From: Sinobaca qinghaiensis
GTDB lineage: Bacteria; Bacillota; Bacilli; Bacillales; Marinococcaceae
Assembly (NCBI RefSeq): GCF_003610495.1
Contig: NZ_RAPK01000007.1
Coordinates: 579,029 to 643,028, forward strand
Reading direction: 5' to 3'
DNA: 64,000 nt
In this document: piece after piece, positions 1-8,944 of the stretch
Layout: every line of letters begins with the position of its first letter
Position numbering within the stretch: the first letter of the stretch is position 1
Translations under genes and position numbers: made by a program
The notes under the pieces: generated by a model
Told to the model about the DNA's origin: nothing
Database searches by the model: none
The model's input: the letters and a program-made list of their open reading frames with translations, nothing else

Positions 1-196
1 CATTTATTAAACCGGCTGTTCCTTTGCCGATGCCGGAGAGCTTCGCCACATCCTCGATATCATTAATGGAGCGTTCATCGTTTTCAAGCGCCTGGGCCGC
101 TTTCCGATAAGCAGAAATTTTAAATGTATTTTCACCCTTTATTTCCATATATACAGCAATACGTTCTAAATGATTGATAATTTCTTTTTTATTCAT
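1..196 (-). CDS. polX: DNA polymerase/3'-5' exonuclease PolX, N-terminal part (runs off window)
   Basis: Only the first 65 codons are present; the gene continues beyond base 1. Reading the minus strand from the ATG at 196-194 gives a start MNKKEIINHLERIAVYME and a helix-hairpin-helix stretch (LSGIGKGTAGLIN), which matches the N-terminus of family X polymerases of Bacillus (YshC). These enzymes fill short gaps in base excision repair, and carry a C-terminal PHP nuclease domain that is outside this window. A GGAGG site precedes the ATG. The gene follows zapA and cvpA as in B. subtilis. A hairpin terminator lies just upstream, so some of its transcription may be attenuated. Identity is fairly sure; the rest of the gene cannot be judged. 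Confidence 0.85.
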   Translation of the reverse strand, partial: MNKKEIINHLERIAVYMEIKGENTFKISAYRKAAQALENDERSINDIEDVAKLSGIGKGTAGLIN

Positions 197-217
197 TGTT
201 TTCCTCCATTAAAAGTA

Positions 218-247
218 GAAAAAACTTCTCTTGAAGAGAAGCTTTTT
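218..247 (-). terminator. Hairpin terminator between cvpA and polX
   Basis: An inverted repeat CTTCTC-TTCAA-GAGAAG is flanked by runs of A and T on both sides, so it can act in either direction. It lies downstream of cvpA and upstream of the polX start, and would limit read-through from zapA-cvpA into polX. Confidence 0.6.
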
Positions 248-283
248 CATTTATTAACGACAAGCCTTTCGGCATATGCTCTT

Positions 284-832
284 TTAGAGACCCTGCACTC
301 CCAGGTTTTGAAGCCACTGGGATAAATAAGGCGTATCATAAATCATATACTGAGCCATGCCTGACTGTGCTATGGCCTGTTGAATTGGTTCTACCGGCAC
401 GAGCGAAAAAGCGACAAGGAGTATAAACAGCACTACATACGTCTCTACTATTCCCAGCAGTCCGCCCAGCCATTTGTTAAGCATACTCACAAGAGGAATA
501 CCCGATATAACGTTAAAAATAGAACCAAGCATCTGCATGATTATTTTGGCCACAATAAACAGCGCTATAAAAGCAATGGCTGAATAGAAAAACGTCTGCA
601 TGTCAAAAGTCGCTGATAAAAACTGCACGTTCTGGCTTCCGGAATCCTGCAGAAATCCGGGATACGGTATCCACTGCCTGAGCCAGGCGGCCGTGTCTTC
701 ATAGAAATAAAAAGCAATGACTAAAGCGAGAAGAAAACTCACCAAAGAAACAAACTGCAGGATAAATCCTTTTCTTAATCCGGAAAAAAAGCTGCCGATT
801 AGAAAAAGAAGAATCAGTATATTTATAAGCAT
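284..832 (-). CDS. cvpA: CvpA family membrane protein (YshB)
   Basis: A 182-residue membrane protein with four hydrophobic segments, at roughly residues 2-20, 25-45, 80-105 and 118-145. It fits the CvpA/colicin V production family by length, topology and position directly after zapA, the same place as yshB in B. subtilis. The family is membrane-embedded; its molecular role in bacilli is not settled (envelope homeostasis is suggested for the E. coli member). The start ATG lies 3 bases after the zapA stop, so the two are probably translated from one mRNA. Confidence 0.85.
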   Translation of the reverse strand: MLINILILLFLIGSFFSGLRKGFILQFVSLVSFLLALVIAFYFYEDTAAWLRQWIPYPGFLQDSGSQNVQFLSATFDMQTFFYSAIAFIALFIVAKIIMQMLGSIFNVISGIPLVSMLNKWLGGLLGIVETYVVLFILLVAFSLVPVEPIQQAIAQSGMAQYMIYDTPYLSQWLQNLGVQGL

Positions 833-835
833 GTG

Positions 836-1102
836 TTATCTGTCCTCATTTTCTTCTTGGATAGTCTGCTCGTTTTTGTACTCGTCTTTCATTTTTAAAT
901 TCTCATCCACCAGATTGACTGCTGTTAATACGGCCAGTCTGGTCGTATTCAAATACGGATTCAAAGATTTATGTTCTTTCATTTTTTCTGTCAGGGCTTT
1001 CGCTACTTTTCTTACATGTTCGGGTGGATCATCTCCAACAATTGTGTACTGCTGTCCATATATCGTTACGGTCGTTTTGTATTTATCTTTTTCCTCAGCC
1101 AT
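836..1102 (-). CDS. zapA: Cell division protein ZapA
   Basis: An 88-residue protein starting MAEEKDKYKTTVTIYGQ. It has the ZapA N-terminal fold (TTVTIYGQQYTIVG), the NPYL and RLAVLTAVNLVDE segments, and a charged C-terminal coiled-coil helix. ZapA binds FtsZ in the cytoplasm and promotes bundling and Z-ring assembly. I place the start at 1102 because AGGGGG lies about 7 bases upstream; the in-frame ATG at 1108 would sit almost on that site. The gene heads a zapA-cvpA-polX group. In B. subtilis rnhC lies next to zapA; here it is absent from the pheT side. Confidence 0.9.
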   Translation of the reverse strand: MAEEKDKYKTTVTIYGQQYTIVGDDPPEHVRKVAKALTEKMKEHKSLNPYLNTTRLAVLTAVNLVDENLKMKDEYKNEQTIQEENEDR

Positions 1103-1232
1103 CGTCATGCCCCCTGATCTAAGCAAATCCTATACTTAATCATAACAGAATCGCCAACCAATGAAAAATGTTTCCCACCTTTCTGCCGGGGCCTGATATT
1201 CCAGCACAGCAGTGCAGTTATGCACTGCCTGT

Positions 1233-1270
1233 TAAAAACCGGCCCTTCCTGTATACGGAAGAGCCGGCCC
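1233..1270 (-). terminator. Terminator after pheT
   Basis: On the minus strand a GC-rich stem (CCGGCTCTTCC paired with GGAAGGGCCGG) is followed by TTTTTAA. It closes the pheS-pheT transcription unit. Confidence 0.85.
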
Positions 1271-1279
1271 GGGCGTTTC

Positions 1280-3703
1280 TTATTGTTTTCTTAAATTGGC
1301 ATGAAATGTTTTTTCTACATGATGGAGTACATTTTGATGGGCCTGCTGCATTTCTTCCTCAGCCAAGGTGCGGTCCGGATCAAAATAGATGAGTGAAAAT
1401 GCCAGAGATTTTTTCCCTGCTTCCATATGTTCCCCGTCATATACGTCAAATAGGGAAACATGTTTTAACAGGGGACTTCCTGTTTCTTCAATCGCTTTCT
1501 GCACCGCTCCTGCCTCTACTTCCGTATCTACTACAAGAGCAATGTCCCTTGTAATGGAAGGAAAGCGGGGGATCGGGGTATAGGCGACCGGCTCTTCTTT
1601 TGAAGCAATCAACTTTCCCAAGTGCAGTTCAAATACGTACGTTTCTTTTATATCCCATTCTTTCTGCACTAATGGATGAATCTGGCCGACGTAGCCTATG
1701 AACGTACCCTGCGCATAAATATCTGCACTCCGTCCCGGATGCATATCCTTCATTGAGGTTCTTTCAAAACGTACATCCTGTCCCCAGCCAAGTTTTACAA
1801 GCAGGTTTTCAACAATTCCTTTGACCGTGAAAAAGCTGGTTTCCTGTCTGGCTGTTCTCCAGCCCGCCTCACTCCATTTACCAGTGACGGCGCCGGCAGC
1901 ATATTCAAATTCCTCCGGCTGGCCTGTGAGTGTCTCTTCAGTGCTTCGGAACACTGAACCTACTTCAAAAACAGCCGTATCTGCATTTTGGCGGTTTTGA
2001 TTGTATTGAATAACATCAAGCAGATGAGGAACCAGGCTCGACCGCATGGTGCTTCTTTCTTCGCTCATCGGCATCGTGACTTTGATCGGATACCCCGGAC
2101 CTCCGGATAAAAACCTTTCAATCATCCGCGGAGATGTTAAGGAATACGTGACCGCTTCATTTAATCCCGCACTTTCCAGAAAACGGCGCACCTTTCGTTT
2201 TTGCTTTTGGGCTTTTGTAAGAGACCCCGGGGTTAAAGCTCCCGCGGGCAGGGTAGATGGAATTTCATCATACCCATACAGCCGTGCTACTTCTTCTGCG
2301 AGATCCGCTTCGATAAAAATATCCCATCTTCTTGATGGTATTTCCACATCAAAAGTTCCGTCTGCTTCTTTATAAGGAAAGCCCAGCCGGTCAAAGACCG
2401 CTGCAATTTCTTCCGTGTTCAGGGGAAGGCCGAGCATAGTATGAAGCTTTTCTGTCCTCGTCTGAACAATCCTCGGAGAACGGTCTCTGGAATCATGAAC
2501 TGACCCGCTTTTCTGGACTTCTCCACCGGCCAGTTCCACAAGTAAGGCTGCCGCTCTGTCAGCTGCTTCGTCTGCCCGTAAATGATCAATTCCTTTTTCA
2601 AAACGAACGCTGGATTCACTGCGCAGTCCCATATCTTTTGATGCTTTTCTGACTAATGCCGGATCAAACACCGCTGTTTCCAAAAGAATCGTTGTAGTAT
2701 CCTCCTGCACTTCTGAAAAGCTTCCCCCCATGACGCCGGCCAGGGCTGTCGGCTCTGTACCGTTTGTAATAACGAGGTATTCGGGTGAAAGTTCACGTTC
2801 TGTTTCATCGAGCGTTACCATTTTCTCATTCATTTCCGCACGACGCACGACGATTTCCCTGGAGCCGAAACGATCCAGATCAAATGCGTGCAGCGGCTGT
2901 CCGTACTCAATCAAAATATAATTTGTAATATCCACCGCATTATTGATCGGACGAATGCCGGCAGCAATTAAACGGTTCTGCATCCATACGGGAGAAGGTT
3001 TAATTTTAATATTGCTGATGACCCTGGCGTTATAATAAGGAGCATCCTTTTCGTTTTCAACGCTGACGCTGACGGGTAACTCTGTTTTTTCTCCATGCTC
3101 TTCTACCTGGGTATTCGGGTGCGTTACTTTTCTGTCTAAAAGAGAAGCAACCTCATACGCCGTTCCAAGCATGCTCAGGCAGTCAGCCCTGTTCGGTGTA
3201 AGATCAAGCTCCAACACCGTGTCATGAAGCTGCAGAGCTTCTACTGCACTACTTCCGGTTTCTACTCCGTCTGGAAAAATGTAAATGCCATCTGTAAATT
3301 CTTTGGCTACCAGTTTCTGCTCGATGCCAAGCTCCTGCAGGGAGCAGATCATTCCTTCTGAAGCGACTCCCCGAAGCTCTGTAGAAGAAATCGATACATT
3401 ACCTGGCAGAACAGCGCCGGGCAGCGCTACAGCCACTTTCGTGCCCGCTGCTACGTTAGCAGCTCCGCAGACAATCTGGTTTTCGCCTGAACCGGTGTTT
3501 ACCTGGCAGACGTTGAGCTTATCAGCTTCCGGATGCTTTTCTACAGAGAGTATTTCGCCTACGACAACCGATTCAATAGGCTCGGTTCTTTTATAAACAG
3601 CGTCTACTTCAATCCCTCCGCGGGTAAGACGCTCTGCTGTTTCTTCCGGGGTAACATCCCGTACGTCTACATATTCATTCAGCCATTCATATGAAACTAA
3701 CAT
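1280..3703 (-). CDS. pheT: Phenylalanine--tRNA ligase, beta subunit
   Basis: An 807-residue beta subunit of the heterotetrameric enzyme that charges tRNA-Phe in the cytoplasm. Visible parts in order: the N-terminal start MLVSYEWLNEYVD; an EMAP/tRNA-binding OB domain (about 40-150); the B3/B4 editing region (about 210-390, including ITNYILIEYGQPLHAFD); the B5 domain (about 405-475); the catalytic-like core; and a C-terminal FDX-ACB anticodon-binding domain (about 710-806, starting PRFPSITRDIALVVD). The length is typical. It lies 11 bases downstream of pheS with its own AGGAGGG site and shares the T-box control ahead of pheS. Confidence 0.98.
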   Translation of the reverse strand: MLVSYEWLNEYVDVRDVTPEETAERLTRGGIEVDAVYKRTEPIESVVVGEILSVEKHPEADKLNVCQVNTGSGENQIVCGAANVAAGTKVAVALPGAVLPGNVSISSTELRGVASEGMICSLQELGIEQKLVAKEFTDGIYIFPDGVETGSSAVEALQLHDTVLELDLTPNRADCLSMLGTAYEVASLLDRKVTHPNTQVEEHGEKTELPVSVSVENEKDAPYYNARVISNIKIKPSPVWMQNRLIAAGIRPINNAVDITNYILIEYGQPLHAFDLDRFGSREIVVRRAEMNEKMVTLDETERELSPEYLVITNGTEPTALAGVMGGSFSEVQEDTTTILLETAVFDPALVRKASKDMGLRSESSVRFEKGIDHLRADEAADRAAALLVELAGGEVQKSGSVHDSRDRSPRIVQTRTEKLHTMLGLPLNTEEIAAVFDRLGFPYKEADGTFDVEIPSRRWDIFIEADLAEEVARLYGYDEIPSTLPAGALTPGSLTKAQKQKRKVRRFLESAGLNEAVTYSLTSPRMIERFLSGGPGYPIKVTMPMSEERSTMRSSLVPHLLDVIQYNQNRQNADTAVFEVGSVFRSTEETLTGQPEEFEYAAGAVTGKWSEAGWRTARQETSFFTVKGIVENLLVKLGWGQDVRFERTSMKDMHPGRSADIYAQGTFIGYVGQIHPLVQKEWDIKETYVFELHLGKLIASKEEPVAYTPIPRFPSITRDIALVVDTEVEAGAVQKAIEETGSPLLKHVSLFDVYDGEHMEAGKKSLAFSLIYFDPDRTLAEEEMQQAHQNVLHHVEKTFHANLRKQ

Positions 3704-3714
3704 CTAATCCCTCC

Positions 3715-4749
3715 TTATATCTGCTTCCATTGATTTAAAAAACGCATGTCATTTGTATAAAAATGACGAATATCATCAATACCGTACTTCAAAAGGGCAA
3801 AACGTTCTACACCCATTCCAAAAGCAAATCCGCTGTACTCCTCAGGATCAAATCCGCTCATTTCAAGTACCTTTGGATGCACCATTCCGGCACCAAGCAC
3901 TTCAATCCACCCGCTCTGTTTACACATACGGCAGCCGCTTCCACCACAGATACCGCACGTTACATCGACTTCTACAGAGGGTTCAGTAAAAGGAAAAAAG
4001 CTCGGGCGCAGGCGGATGGTCCGCTCTTCGCCAAAATATTTCTTCACAAATGCCTCCAGGATTCCTTTCAGGTCACTCATGCGGATATTCTTATCCACGT
4101 ACAGTCCCTCGATCTGCATGAACTGATGGGAGTGGGTCGCGTCGTCATCATCGCGGCGGTACACTTTACCAGGGCAGATGATTTTGACCGGGCCGCGTCC
4201 CTCATGCTTTTCCATCGTACGTGCCTGGACCGGCGACGTCTGGGTGCGGAGCAGCAGATCTTCCGTTATGAAAAAAGAATCCTGCATATCACGTGCCGGA
4301 TGCTCTTTCGGCAGGTTCAGCGCTTCAAAGTTATAATAATCCGTCTCAATTTCCGGCCCCTCTGTAACGGAAAAACCAAGGCCGATAAAAATATCTTCAA
4401 TTTCTTCTACTACTGCCGTCAAAGGATGCCTCGATCCCTGTTTAACCGTATCACCCGGAAGCGTTACGTCAATTGTTTCCCCGGCAAGCTGTTTATTTAA
4501 TTCCTCCGCCTCAAGGGATTGATTTTTTTCGTCCAGTTTTTCCTGGATTTCGCCGCGCACATCATTCGCAGCCTGGCCGACTTTAGGCCGTTCTTCTGCC
4601 GAAAGCTTTCCCATTCCTCTTAATACTTCTGTAATGGGGCCTTTTTTTCCTAAGTATTTCACCCGCACCTTTTCTACATCTTTTTTATCTGCTGCCTGGT
4701 TTAATTCTTCCAGCGCCTCGCTTAAAAGTGCCTGTAATCGTTCAATCAT
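3715..4749 (-). CDS. pheS: Phenylalanine--tRNA ligase, alpha subunit
   Basis: The 344-residue catalytic alpha subunit, which forms the alpha2-beta2 enzyme with PheT. The N-terminal 85 residues are a coiled coil that contacts tRNA. The class II core follows: GSRHPL near 105, a Cys-rich insertion [12 protein letters not shown] near 270, and motif 3 [10 protein letters not shown] near 313. The start ATG follows a GGAGGAAATAAA site. It is the first gene of pheST and is preceded by a T-box leader with the usual terminator, so expression should rise when tRNA-Phe is uncharged. Confidence 0.98.
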   Translation of the reverse strand: MIERLQALLSEALEELNQAADKKDVEKVRVKYLGKKGPITEVLRGMGKLSAEERPKVGQAANDVRGEIQEKLDEKNQSLEAEELNKQLAGETIDVTLPGDTVKQGSRHPLTAVVEEIEDIFIGLGFSVTEGPEIETDYYNFEALNLPKEHPARDMQDSFFITEDLLLRTQTSPVQARTMEKHEGRGPVKIICPGKVYRRDDDDATHSHQFMQIEGLYVDKNIRMSDLKGILEAFVKKYFGEERTIRLRPSFFPFTEPSVEVDVTCGICGGSGCRMCKQSGWIEVLGAGMVHPKVLEMSGFDPEEYSGFAFGMGVERFALLKYGIDDIRHFYTNDMRFLNQWKQI

Positions 4750-4795
4750 TTTATTTCCTCCTGCCGTATAATCGCTCTACGCGTGTTTTGGACAA

Positions 4796-5059
4796 ATAAA
4801 AAAACCTTCCTCCCGGAAAGGGACGAAAGCTCGCGGTACCACCCTTGTTAATCCTGCCGCTGCCGGCAGGAATCACTTATACAGCGTAACGTGCTGCCAA
4901 ACGGGACACCTTTTGGATTTCTCTACTCCGGCTCCGGCTCTGGACTGAATTCATCCATTATCTGCACATCAGAATGCTTCCAGTCTAAGGCATTCTTTCC
5001 CTGTATGGCGGCTAATGGACTACTTGTTTCCTTCAATGCTTTTTATATGAATACAGTAA
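4796..5059 (-). promoter_or_regulatory. T-box riboswitch leader of pheST
   Basis: On the minus strand the leader contains the T-box core AAGGGTGGTACCGCGA at 4846-4831, which pairs with the tRNA acceptor end. Just after it comes an intrinsic terminator at about 4797-4820 (CCTTTCC-GGGA-GGAAGG plus a T run). The upstream part holds an AGGGAAAGAATGCC stretch like T-box stem I. A possible UUC (Phe) specifier lies in ATGAATTCAG near 4950, but I could not fold the stem to prove it. Uncharged tRNA-Phe is expected to favour the antiterminator. This fills the 350-base gap between pheS and the upstream gene. Confidence 0.92.
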
Positions 5060-5088
5060 AGTATAGATAATAATGCTTTTGTTTGCAA
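5060..5088 (-). promoter_or_regulatory. Sigma-A promoter of pheST
   Basis: TTGCAA (-35) and TATACT (-10) are separated by exactly 17 bases on the minus strand, just ahead of the T-box leader. Confidence 0.8.
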
Positions 5089-5096
5089 CCGTCCTG

Positions 5097-5861
5097 CTAA
5101 TTTACTTTGTGCAGATAGTATAAAAGGATGCCGGTTGCTACCGAAACATTCAAGGATTCGGCTTTTCCGTAAATCGGCACGTAAATATTCTGGTCTGTTT
5201 TTTCCAGCAGTTTTTCATTCACACCGGCCCCTTCGTTGCCTATGATCAGGGCAAATCCCGGCTGCGGCTCAATTGCTGTATGCGTTGTTCCCCCCTGAAG
5301 AGAAGTACCAAATACCGGAATACTATTATCGCGGCAGCGCTTTATCCAGTCTTCGAGCTCCCCCTGCAGAACAGGCACGTGAAAAAATGACCCCTGGGTG
5401 GACCGGATCACTTTATCGTTATACACGTCTACCGTGCCTTCACCGAGAATGACGGCTTTGGCTCCCACCGCATCGGCGGTTCGGATAATCGTCCCTAGAT
5501 TCCCGGGATCCTGCACGTTATCGACCAGAACATACATCTCATTCTCTTCCGGTTCAACGGCTTCATCGGGTATCATCTGACAGAGCGCAATAATACCGGG
5601 CGGCGTCACGGTCTGACTCATATCTTTCATAACAGCCTCTGTAACGATAGTAATAGGAATATTTTTCCTTTTTTCTTCAGGTGGAAGCAGCTCATCTGCT
5701 ATCACAAAAATATCTGTAATTAAATTTCCATAAACGAGGGCTTCTTCAACAAGATGCCGGCCTTCTATAACAAAAAGCTGCTCTTTTTCGCGTTTTTTTC
5801 GTTTTGTCAGCTGTTTAATTAATTTAACAGTAGTGTTTTTTGTAGAATCTATTTGTTTCAA
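5097..5861 (-). CDS. ysgA: TrmH/SpoU family RNA 2'-O-methyltransferase
   Basis: A 254-residue SPOUT-class methylase. The first ~95 residues are the substrate-binding domain (KKREKEQLFVIEGRHLVEEA). The rest is the knotted SAM domain with its three motifs: DNVQDPGNLGTIIRTADA, IIGNEGAGV and IPIYGKAESLNVSVA. It probably methylates ribose in 23S rRNA or tRNA; the exact site is not readable from sequence. The start is TTG at 5861, behind AAAGGAG with good spacing. It precedes pheST as ysgA does in B. subtilis, but sspI, its B. subtilis neighbour, is missing. Confidence 0.9.
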   Translation of the reverse strand: MKQIDSTKNTTVKLIKQLTKRKKREKEQLFVIEGRHLVEEALVYGNLITDIFVIADELLPPEEKRKNIPITIVTEAVMKDMSQTVTPPGIIALCQMIPDEAVEPEENEMYVLVDNVQDPGNLGTIIRTADAVGAKAVILGEGTVDVYNDKVIRSTQGSFFHVPVLQGELEDWIKRCRDNSIPVFGTSLQGGTTHTAIEPQPGFALIIGNEGAGVNEKLLEKTDQNIYVPIYGKAESLNVSVATGILLYYLHKVN

Positions 5862-5951
5862 CAGGCTGTTCTCCTTTTGTACCGGCTTCTTTTATTCATC
5901 CTCTATCTTACCTTGAATCAGGCGGTTTTTACATAATTATTTATGTTTTAT

Positions 5952-5980
5952 AAAAAAGCCTGCAGGGAATCCCTGCAGGC
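5952..5980 (-). terminator. Terminator after the M42 peptidase gene
   Basis: A perfect stem GCCTGCAGGG-AAT-CCCTGCAGGC followed by six T on the minus strand. It is the only structure in the gap where sspI would be expected. Confidence 0.92.
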
Positions 5981-5993
5981 CGCTGACAGCTTC

Positions 5994-7082
5994 TTAATTA
6001 TCGAATACAATTGCTTTTACTTTGTCTTCATCCAATGCTTTGCTGATTTCTACAAGCAGCTGAACTGCGTGCTCAAAATCATCGCGGTGCAGAATCGCTG
6101 CGTGGGTATGAATATATCTGGTAGGTACGGTTATCGCAAGCGAAGGCACCCCTTCACCTGACAAATGAATGGAACCGGCATCTGTTCCGCCGCCGCTCAT
6201 GGCGTCAAACTGGTATGGAATGGAGTACGTATCGGCAATATCCGTCACGAAGTCACGAAGCCCTTTGTGTGCTATCATCGAATGATCATAAATCAGCACC
6301 TGCGGGCCTTTTCCGATTTTTGCTGCTGCATCATTGCTCGTCACTCCAGGTGTATCTCCGGCAATGCCAACATCTACAGCGAATCCGATATCAGGCTTTA
6401 CTTTATTCGCTGCCGTTTTAGCGCCCCGCAGGCCGACTTCTTCCTGCACAGCCCCTACACCGTAAACTTCATTTGGGTGGTCGATCTTTTCAAGACGCTT
6501 TAATACTTCAATAGCAATGGCACATCCGATACGGTTATCCCATGCTTTTGCCATCAGTAATTTCTCGTTGTTCATCACTGTAAAATCACAGATCGGAACG
6601 ACAGAGTCTCCCGGGCGCACGCCGAATGATTCAGCTTCTTCTTTGCTTGAAGCACCGATATCAATAAACATATCTTTAATTTCCACCGATTTTTTACGCT
6701 GTTCCGGCGGAAGGATATGCGGCGGCTTTGATCCGATAATTCCTGTAATGCTGCCTTTACGAGTCATTACCGTTACGCGCTGGGCGAGCATAACCTGGCT
6801 CCACCAGCCCCCGACCGTTTGAAATTTTAAAAATCCATTATCATCAATTGTTGTAATCATAAAGCCGATTTCATCAAGGTGCCCTGTAATCATAATACGG
6901 GGACCGCCTTTTTTCCCTGTTTTTTTGGCGATCAGGCTGCCGAGGCGGTCGGTTGTGACCTCATCGGCGAAAGGCTCAATATATTGTTTCATAACATCTC
7001 TTGGTTCTTTTTCATCTCCGGGAATTCCTTTTGCATCTGTTAAGTCCTTCAGCATTTGGAGCGTTGGTTCTAATTCAGCCAT
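5994..7082 (-). CDS. ysdC: M42 family metallo-aminopeptidase (YsdC-like)
   Basis: A 362-residue cytosolic peptidase of the M42 (glutamyl aminopeptidase/deblocking) family. Metal and catalytic residues are visible: GHLDEIGFM (H68), WDNRIGCA, the catalytic pair in [19 protein letters not shown], and a C-terminal [10 protein letters not shown]. These enzymes form dodecameric shells and trim short peptides. I chose the ATG at 7082, behind GAGAGGGG; the open frame extends upstream to 7151 but that part has no ribosome site and overlaps the promoter. The product matches the usual ~361 residues. Confidence 0.93.
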   Translation of the reverse strand: MAELEPTLQMLKDLTDAKGIPGDEKEPRDVMKQYIEPFADEVTTDRLGSLIAKKTGKKGGPRIMITGHLDEIGFMITTIDDNGFLKFQTVGGWWSQVMLAQRVTVMTRKGSITGIIGSKPPHILPPEQRKKSVEIKDMFIDIGASSKEEAESFGVRPGDSVVPICDFTVMNNEKLLMAKAWDNRIGCAIAIEVLKRLEKIDHPNEVYGVGAVQEEVGLRGAKTAANKVKPDIGFAVDVGIAGDTPGVTSNDAAAKIGKGPQVLIYDHSMIAHKGLRDFVTDIADTYSIPYQFDAMSGGGTDAGSIHLSGEGVPSLAITVPTRYIHTHAAILHRDDFEHAVQLLVEISKALDEDKVKAIVFDN

Positions 7083-7122
7083 GTTTGTTCCCCTCTCAAT
7101 ATGTAGTATCTTCACCATTCTT

Positions 7123-7151
7123 AGTATAAAAGGAATTGTTTCGATACTCAA
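7123..7151 (-). promoter_or_regulatory. Sigma-A promoter of ysdC
   Basis: TTGAGT and TATACT with a 17-base spacer on the minus strand. An inverted repeat AATTGTTT-(8)-AAACAATT at about 7134-7157 overlaps the -35 hexamer. Confidence 0.7.
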
Positions 7152-7184
7152 ACAATTTCTTTTATTCAGCAGGAGGTCTTTTCC

Positions 7185-7667
7185 TCAGTAGCCTTCCTGC
7201 TGTCTTCTATGATTTGTTTCGTTCTTCTTTTTATAGGCCTCCACGATTTCGTCTTTAGAAAACTGCAGCTTTTCCCCGAGCAGAAGATATTCTTTAAACA
7301 GCTGCATAAATGAGTCATCGGACAGACTTCGGCTCAATTCTGCGGAAGCTTCGTACACATCCTGAAAGTGCTGTGGCAGAGCCGAATCTTTGGAAATTCC
7401 AGTTTCAGGGACAGCCTCCCACTGCTGGTCAATACCCATGGATAATAAAAAGTGAATGCCGTCAACGTATTCCTCCAGAATGACGTCGCGGCTGGAAGCA
7501 GGCTTCAGGCTCCAAAATTTAAAGCAGCGGGTTTCGTTGGCAAGTTCTCCAAGTTCTACTTGAAATGCAAGCAGCTTTTGTAAAAATGTCTCTCTGTTTC
7601 TTTCCAGGCCGTGTGTGGCTAATATTTTTTCATCGAGCTCTCTTTGAATCGCATATAATGACTGCAT
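7185..7667 (-). CDS. Dimeric all-alpha dUTP diphosphatase
   Basis: A 160-residue protein of the dUTPase-2 family (all-alpha NTP pyrophosphatase fold, as in phage and Geobacillus-type dimeric dUTPases). The metal-binding motifs are visible: ELGELANE at 38-45 and EEYVDG at 65-70, followed by HFLLSMGID. It should hydrolyse dUTP to dUMP, keeping uracil out of DNA. An AAGGA site precedes the ATG. In B. subtilis the gene next to ysdC is not this one, so it is a local difference. The family call is fairly strong; activity on dUTP rather than another dNTP is inferred. Confidence 0.85.
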   Translation of the reverse strand: MQSLYAIQRELDEKILATHGLERNRETFLQKLLAFQVELGELANETRCFKFWSLKPASSRDVILEEYVDGIHFLLSMGIDQQWEAVPETGISKDSALPQHFQDVYEASAELSRSLSDDSFMQLFKEYLLLGEKLQFSKDEIVEAYKKKNETNHRRQQEGY

Positions 7668-7702
7668 GGTTAGTCCTTCTTTCGTATTATTCTGGTTTCT
7701 GG

Positions 7703-7728
7703 TGAAACGTTCTTTCTATTCTATCGTA
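7703..7728 (+). promoter_or_regulatory. Sigma-W promoter of ysdB
   Basis: TGAAAC at 7703-7708 and CGTA at 7725-7728 are exactly 16 bases apart, which is the consensus for the envelope-stress sigma factor SigW. It lies about 108 bases upstream of the ysdB start. ysdB is a known SigW regulon member in B. subtilis. Confidence 0.8.
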
Positions 7729-7835
7729 TATTCTGGTAAGAATGAATGAATAAACGTATAATGTGACAAGAACAGATGCCGCGGCGTAACCGCCGGTTGA
7801 TTGTCCCAAACTGTAAGCAAGGGAGGAACTATTAT

Positions 7836-8228
7836 ATGATGGCACTATTACTGCGCCTGCTGCTTCTCATTGCTCTAGTGATTATTGTATATACAGCTGT
7901 GCAGTACTTTAAAAATCCCAAACGCAAGTTGGAAATGGCGCACAGCAAAAAATATTTTTATTTTTTGGATGATGTTAAAAACGTCCGGAAAAATTTTCTT
8001 ATTACGTATAAAGGGGTTATGTTTGAAGGGGAAAAATATCTGGGATCCACTTCTACTTCCTTTGATGTGGTTTCTATATCCATATGGGTGCTGGACCGTG
8101 AAGCTCTGCAGGGACTCCAGCGCAAGGACTTTGAATTTATGGAAAAAGAAATTCATTCCAACTATCCCAATGCCGAACTGATCTGGAAAAGCCCCATTAA
8201 GGAATTCATTAATAAGTCCGAACCATAA
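7836..8228 (+). CDS. ysdB: Sigma-W pathway protein YsdB
   Basis: A 130-residue protein with one N-terminal membrane helix (about residues 2-21, rich in Leu/Ile) and a cytoplasmic tail (KKYFYFLDDVKNVRKNFLITYKGVMFEGEKYLG). The pattern and the position next to rplT fit YsdB, a poorly understood member of the SigW pathway. The start is the first of two adjacent ATG codons, 9 bases after GGGAGG; longer in-frame versions lack a ribosome site. It is one of few plus-strand genes in this half of the window and has its own SigW-type promoter. Confidence 0.88.
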   Translation: MMALLLRLLLLIALVIIVYTAVQYFKNPKRKLEMAHSKKYFYFLDDVKNVRKNFLITYKGVMFEGEKYLGSTSTSFDVVSISIWVLDREALQGLQRKDFEFMEKEIHSNYPNAELIWKSPIKEFINKSEP

Positions 8229-8263
8229 AAGCAGATAGTCAGCATGTTTCCCGGTTTTCATAC

Positions 8264-8299
8264 AAAAAAAGGACGAGCCATCAGGCCCGTCCTTTTTTG
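8264..8299. terminator. Bidirectional terminator between ysdB and rplT
   Basis: The hairpin GGACGAGCC-ATCA-GGCCCGTCC is flanked by seven A and six T, so it can stop both the plus-strand ysdB transcript and the minus-strand infC-rpmI-rplT transcript. Confidence 0.92.
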
Positions 8300-8303
8300 T
8301 AGT

Positions 8304-8660
8304 TTATTTTAATTTAGCTTTTGCCTGATCAGCAAGTGCTGTGAAAGCTTTTTCGTCATTTACAGCAAGATCAGCAAGCATCTTGCGGTTCATGTGAATA
8401 TCCGCCTGCTTGAGGCCATGCATCAAACGGCTGTAAGACAGTCCGTTCAAGCGTGCAGCTGCGTTGATACGCGTAATCCAAAGCTTACGGAATTCGCGCT
8501 TCCGCTGTCTGCGGTCCCGGTATGCATACTGAAGTGATTTCATTACCTGTTCCTGAGCCGTTTTAAATAAACGGTGTTTGGAACCATGATACCCCTTTGC
8601 AAGTTTTAAAACCTTTTTACGACGACGACGTGCCACATATCCGCCTTTTACTCTTGGCAT
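8304..8660 (-). CDS. rplT: 50S ribosomal protein L20
   Basis: A 118-residue basic protein starting [16 protein letters not shown], the usual length. L20 binds 23S rRNA early in 50S assembly, and in bacilli also represses its own operon by binding the infC leader. It is the last gene of infC-rpmI-rplT. Confidence 0.99.
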   Translation of the reverse strand: MPRVKGGYVARRRRKKVLKLAKGYHGSKHRLFKTAQEQVMKSLQYAYRDRRQRKREFRKLWITRINAAARLNGLSYSRLMHGLKQADIHMNRKMLADLAVNDEKAFTALADQAKAKLK

Positions 8661-8715
8661 CGTCCATCCCTCCTTTAATTTCTATTTATTATCGTTTCAA
8701 TTAATCGTTAGTTGT

Positions 8716-8907
8716 TTATGGAAGCAGCTGTTGGATACGCTTTTGGTCTGTTGGATGCACCAAGCCCTGTTTGCTCAATCTGCGCTTTTGCTTTTCAGAT
8801 TTGTTGCGGAACATATGGCTTGTATAAGCGTGTCCACGCTTAAGCTGACCAGAACCAGTCTTTTTGAAGCGCTTTGCAGCTCCTCTGTGAGTTTTCATTT
8901 TAGGCAT
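8716..8907 (-). CDS. rpmI: 50S ribosomal protein L35
   Basis: A 63-residue basic protein, [20 protein letters not shown], slightly shorter than the usual 64-66 residues. It is a small large-subunit protein, lying between infC and rplT with a GGAGG site ahead of the ATG. Confidence 0.98.
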   Translation of the reverse strand: MPKMKTHRGAAKRFKKTGSGQLKRGHAYTSHMFRNKSEKQKRRLSKQGLVHPTDQKRIQQLLP

Positions 8908-8944
8908 GTTATTTCCTCCTTAGCATGTGATAAAACGATAGGCT

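Noticed and set aside
717..1139. A 140-codon plus-strand frame over cvpA and zapA
   Set aside because: It is antisense to two clear genes and has no supporting signal.
3763..4500. A 245-codon plus-strand open frame over pheS
   Set aside because: It is antisense to a certain gene, has no ribosome site, and its product has no recognisable domain.
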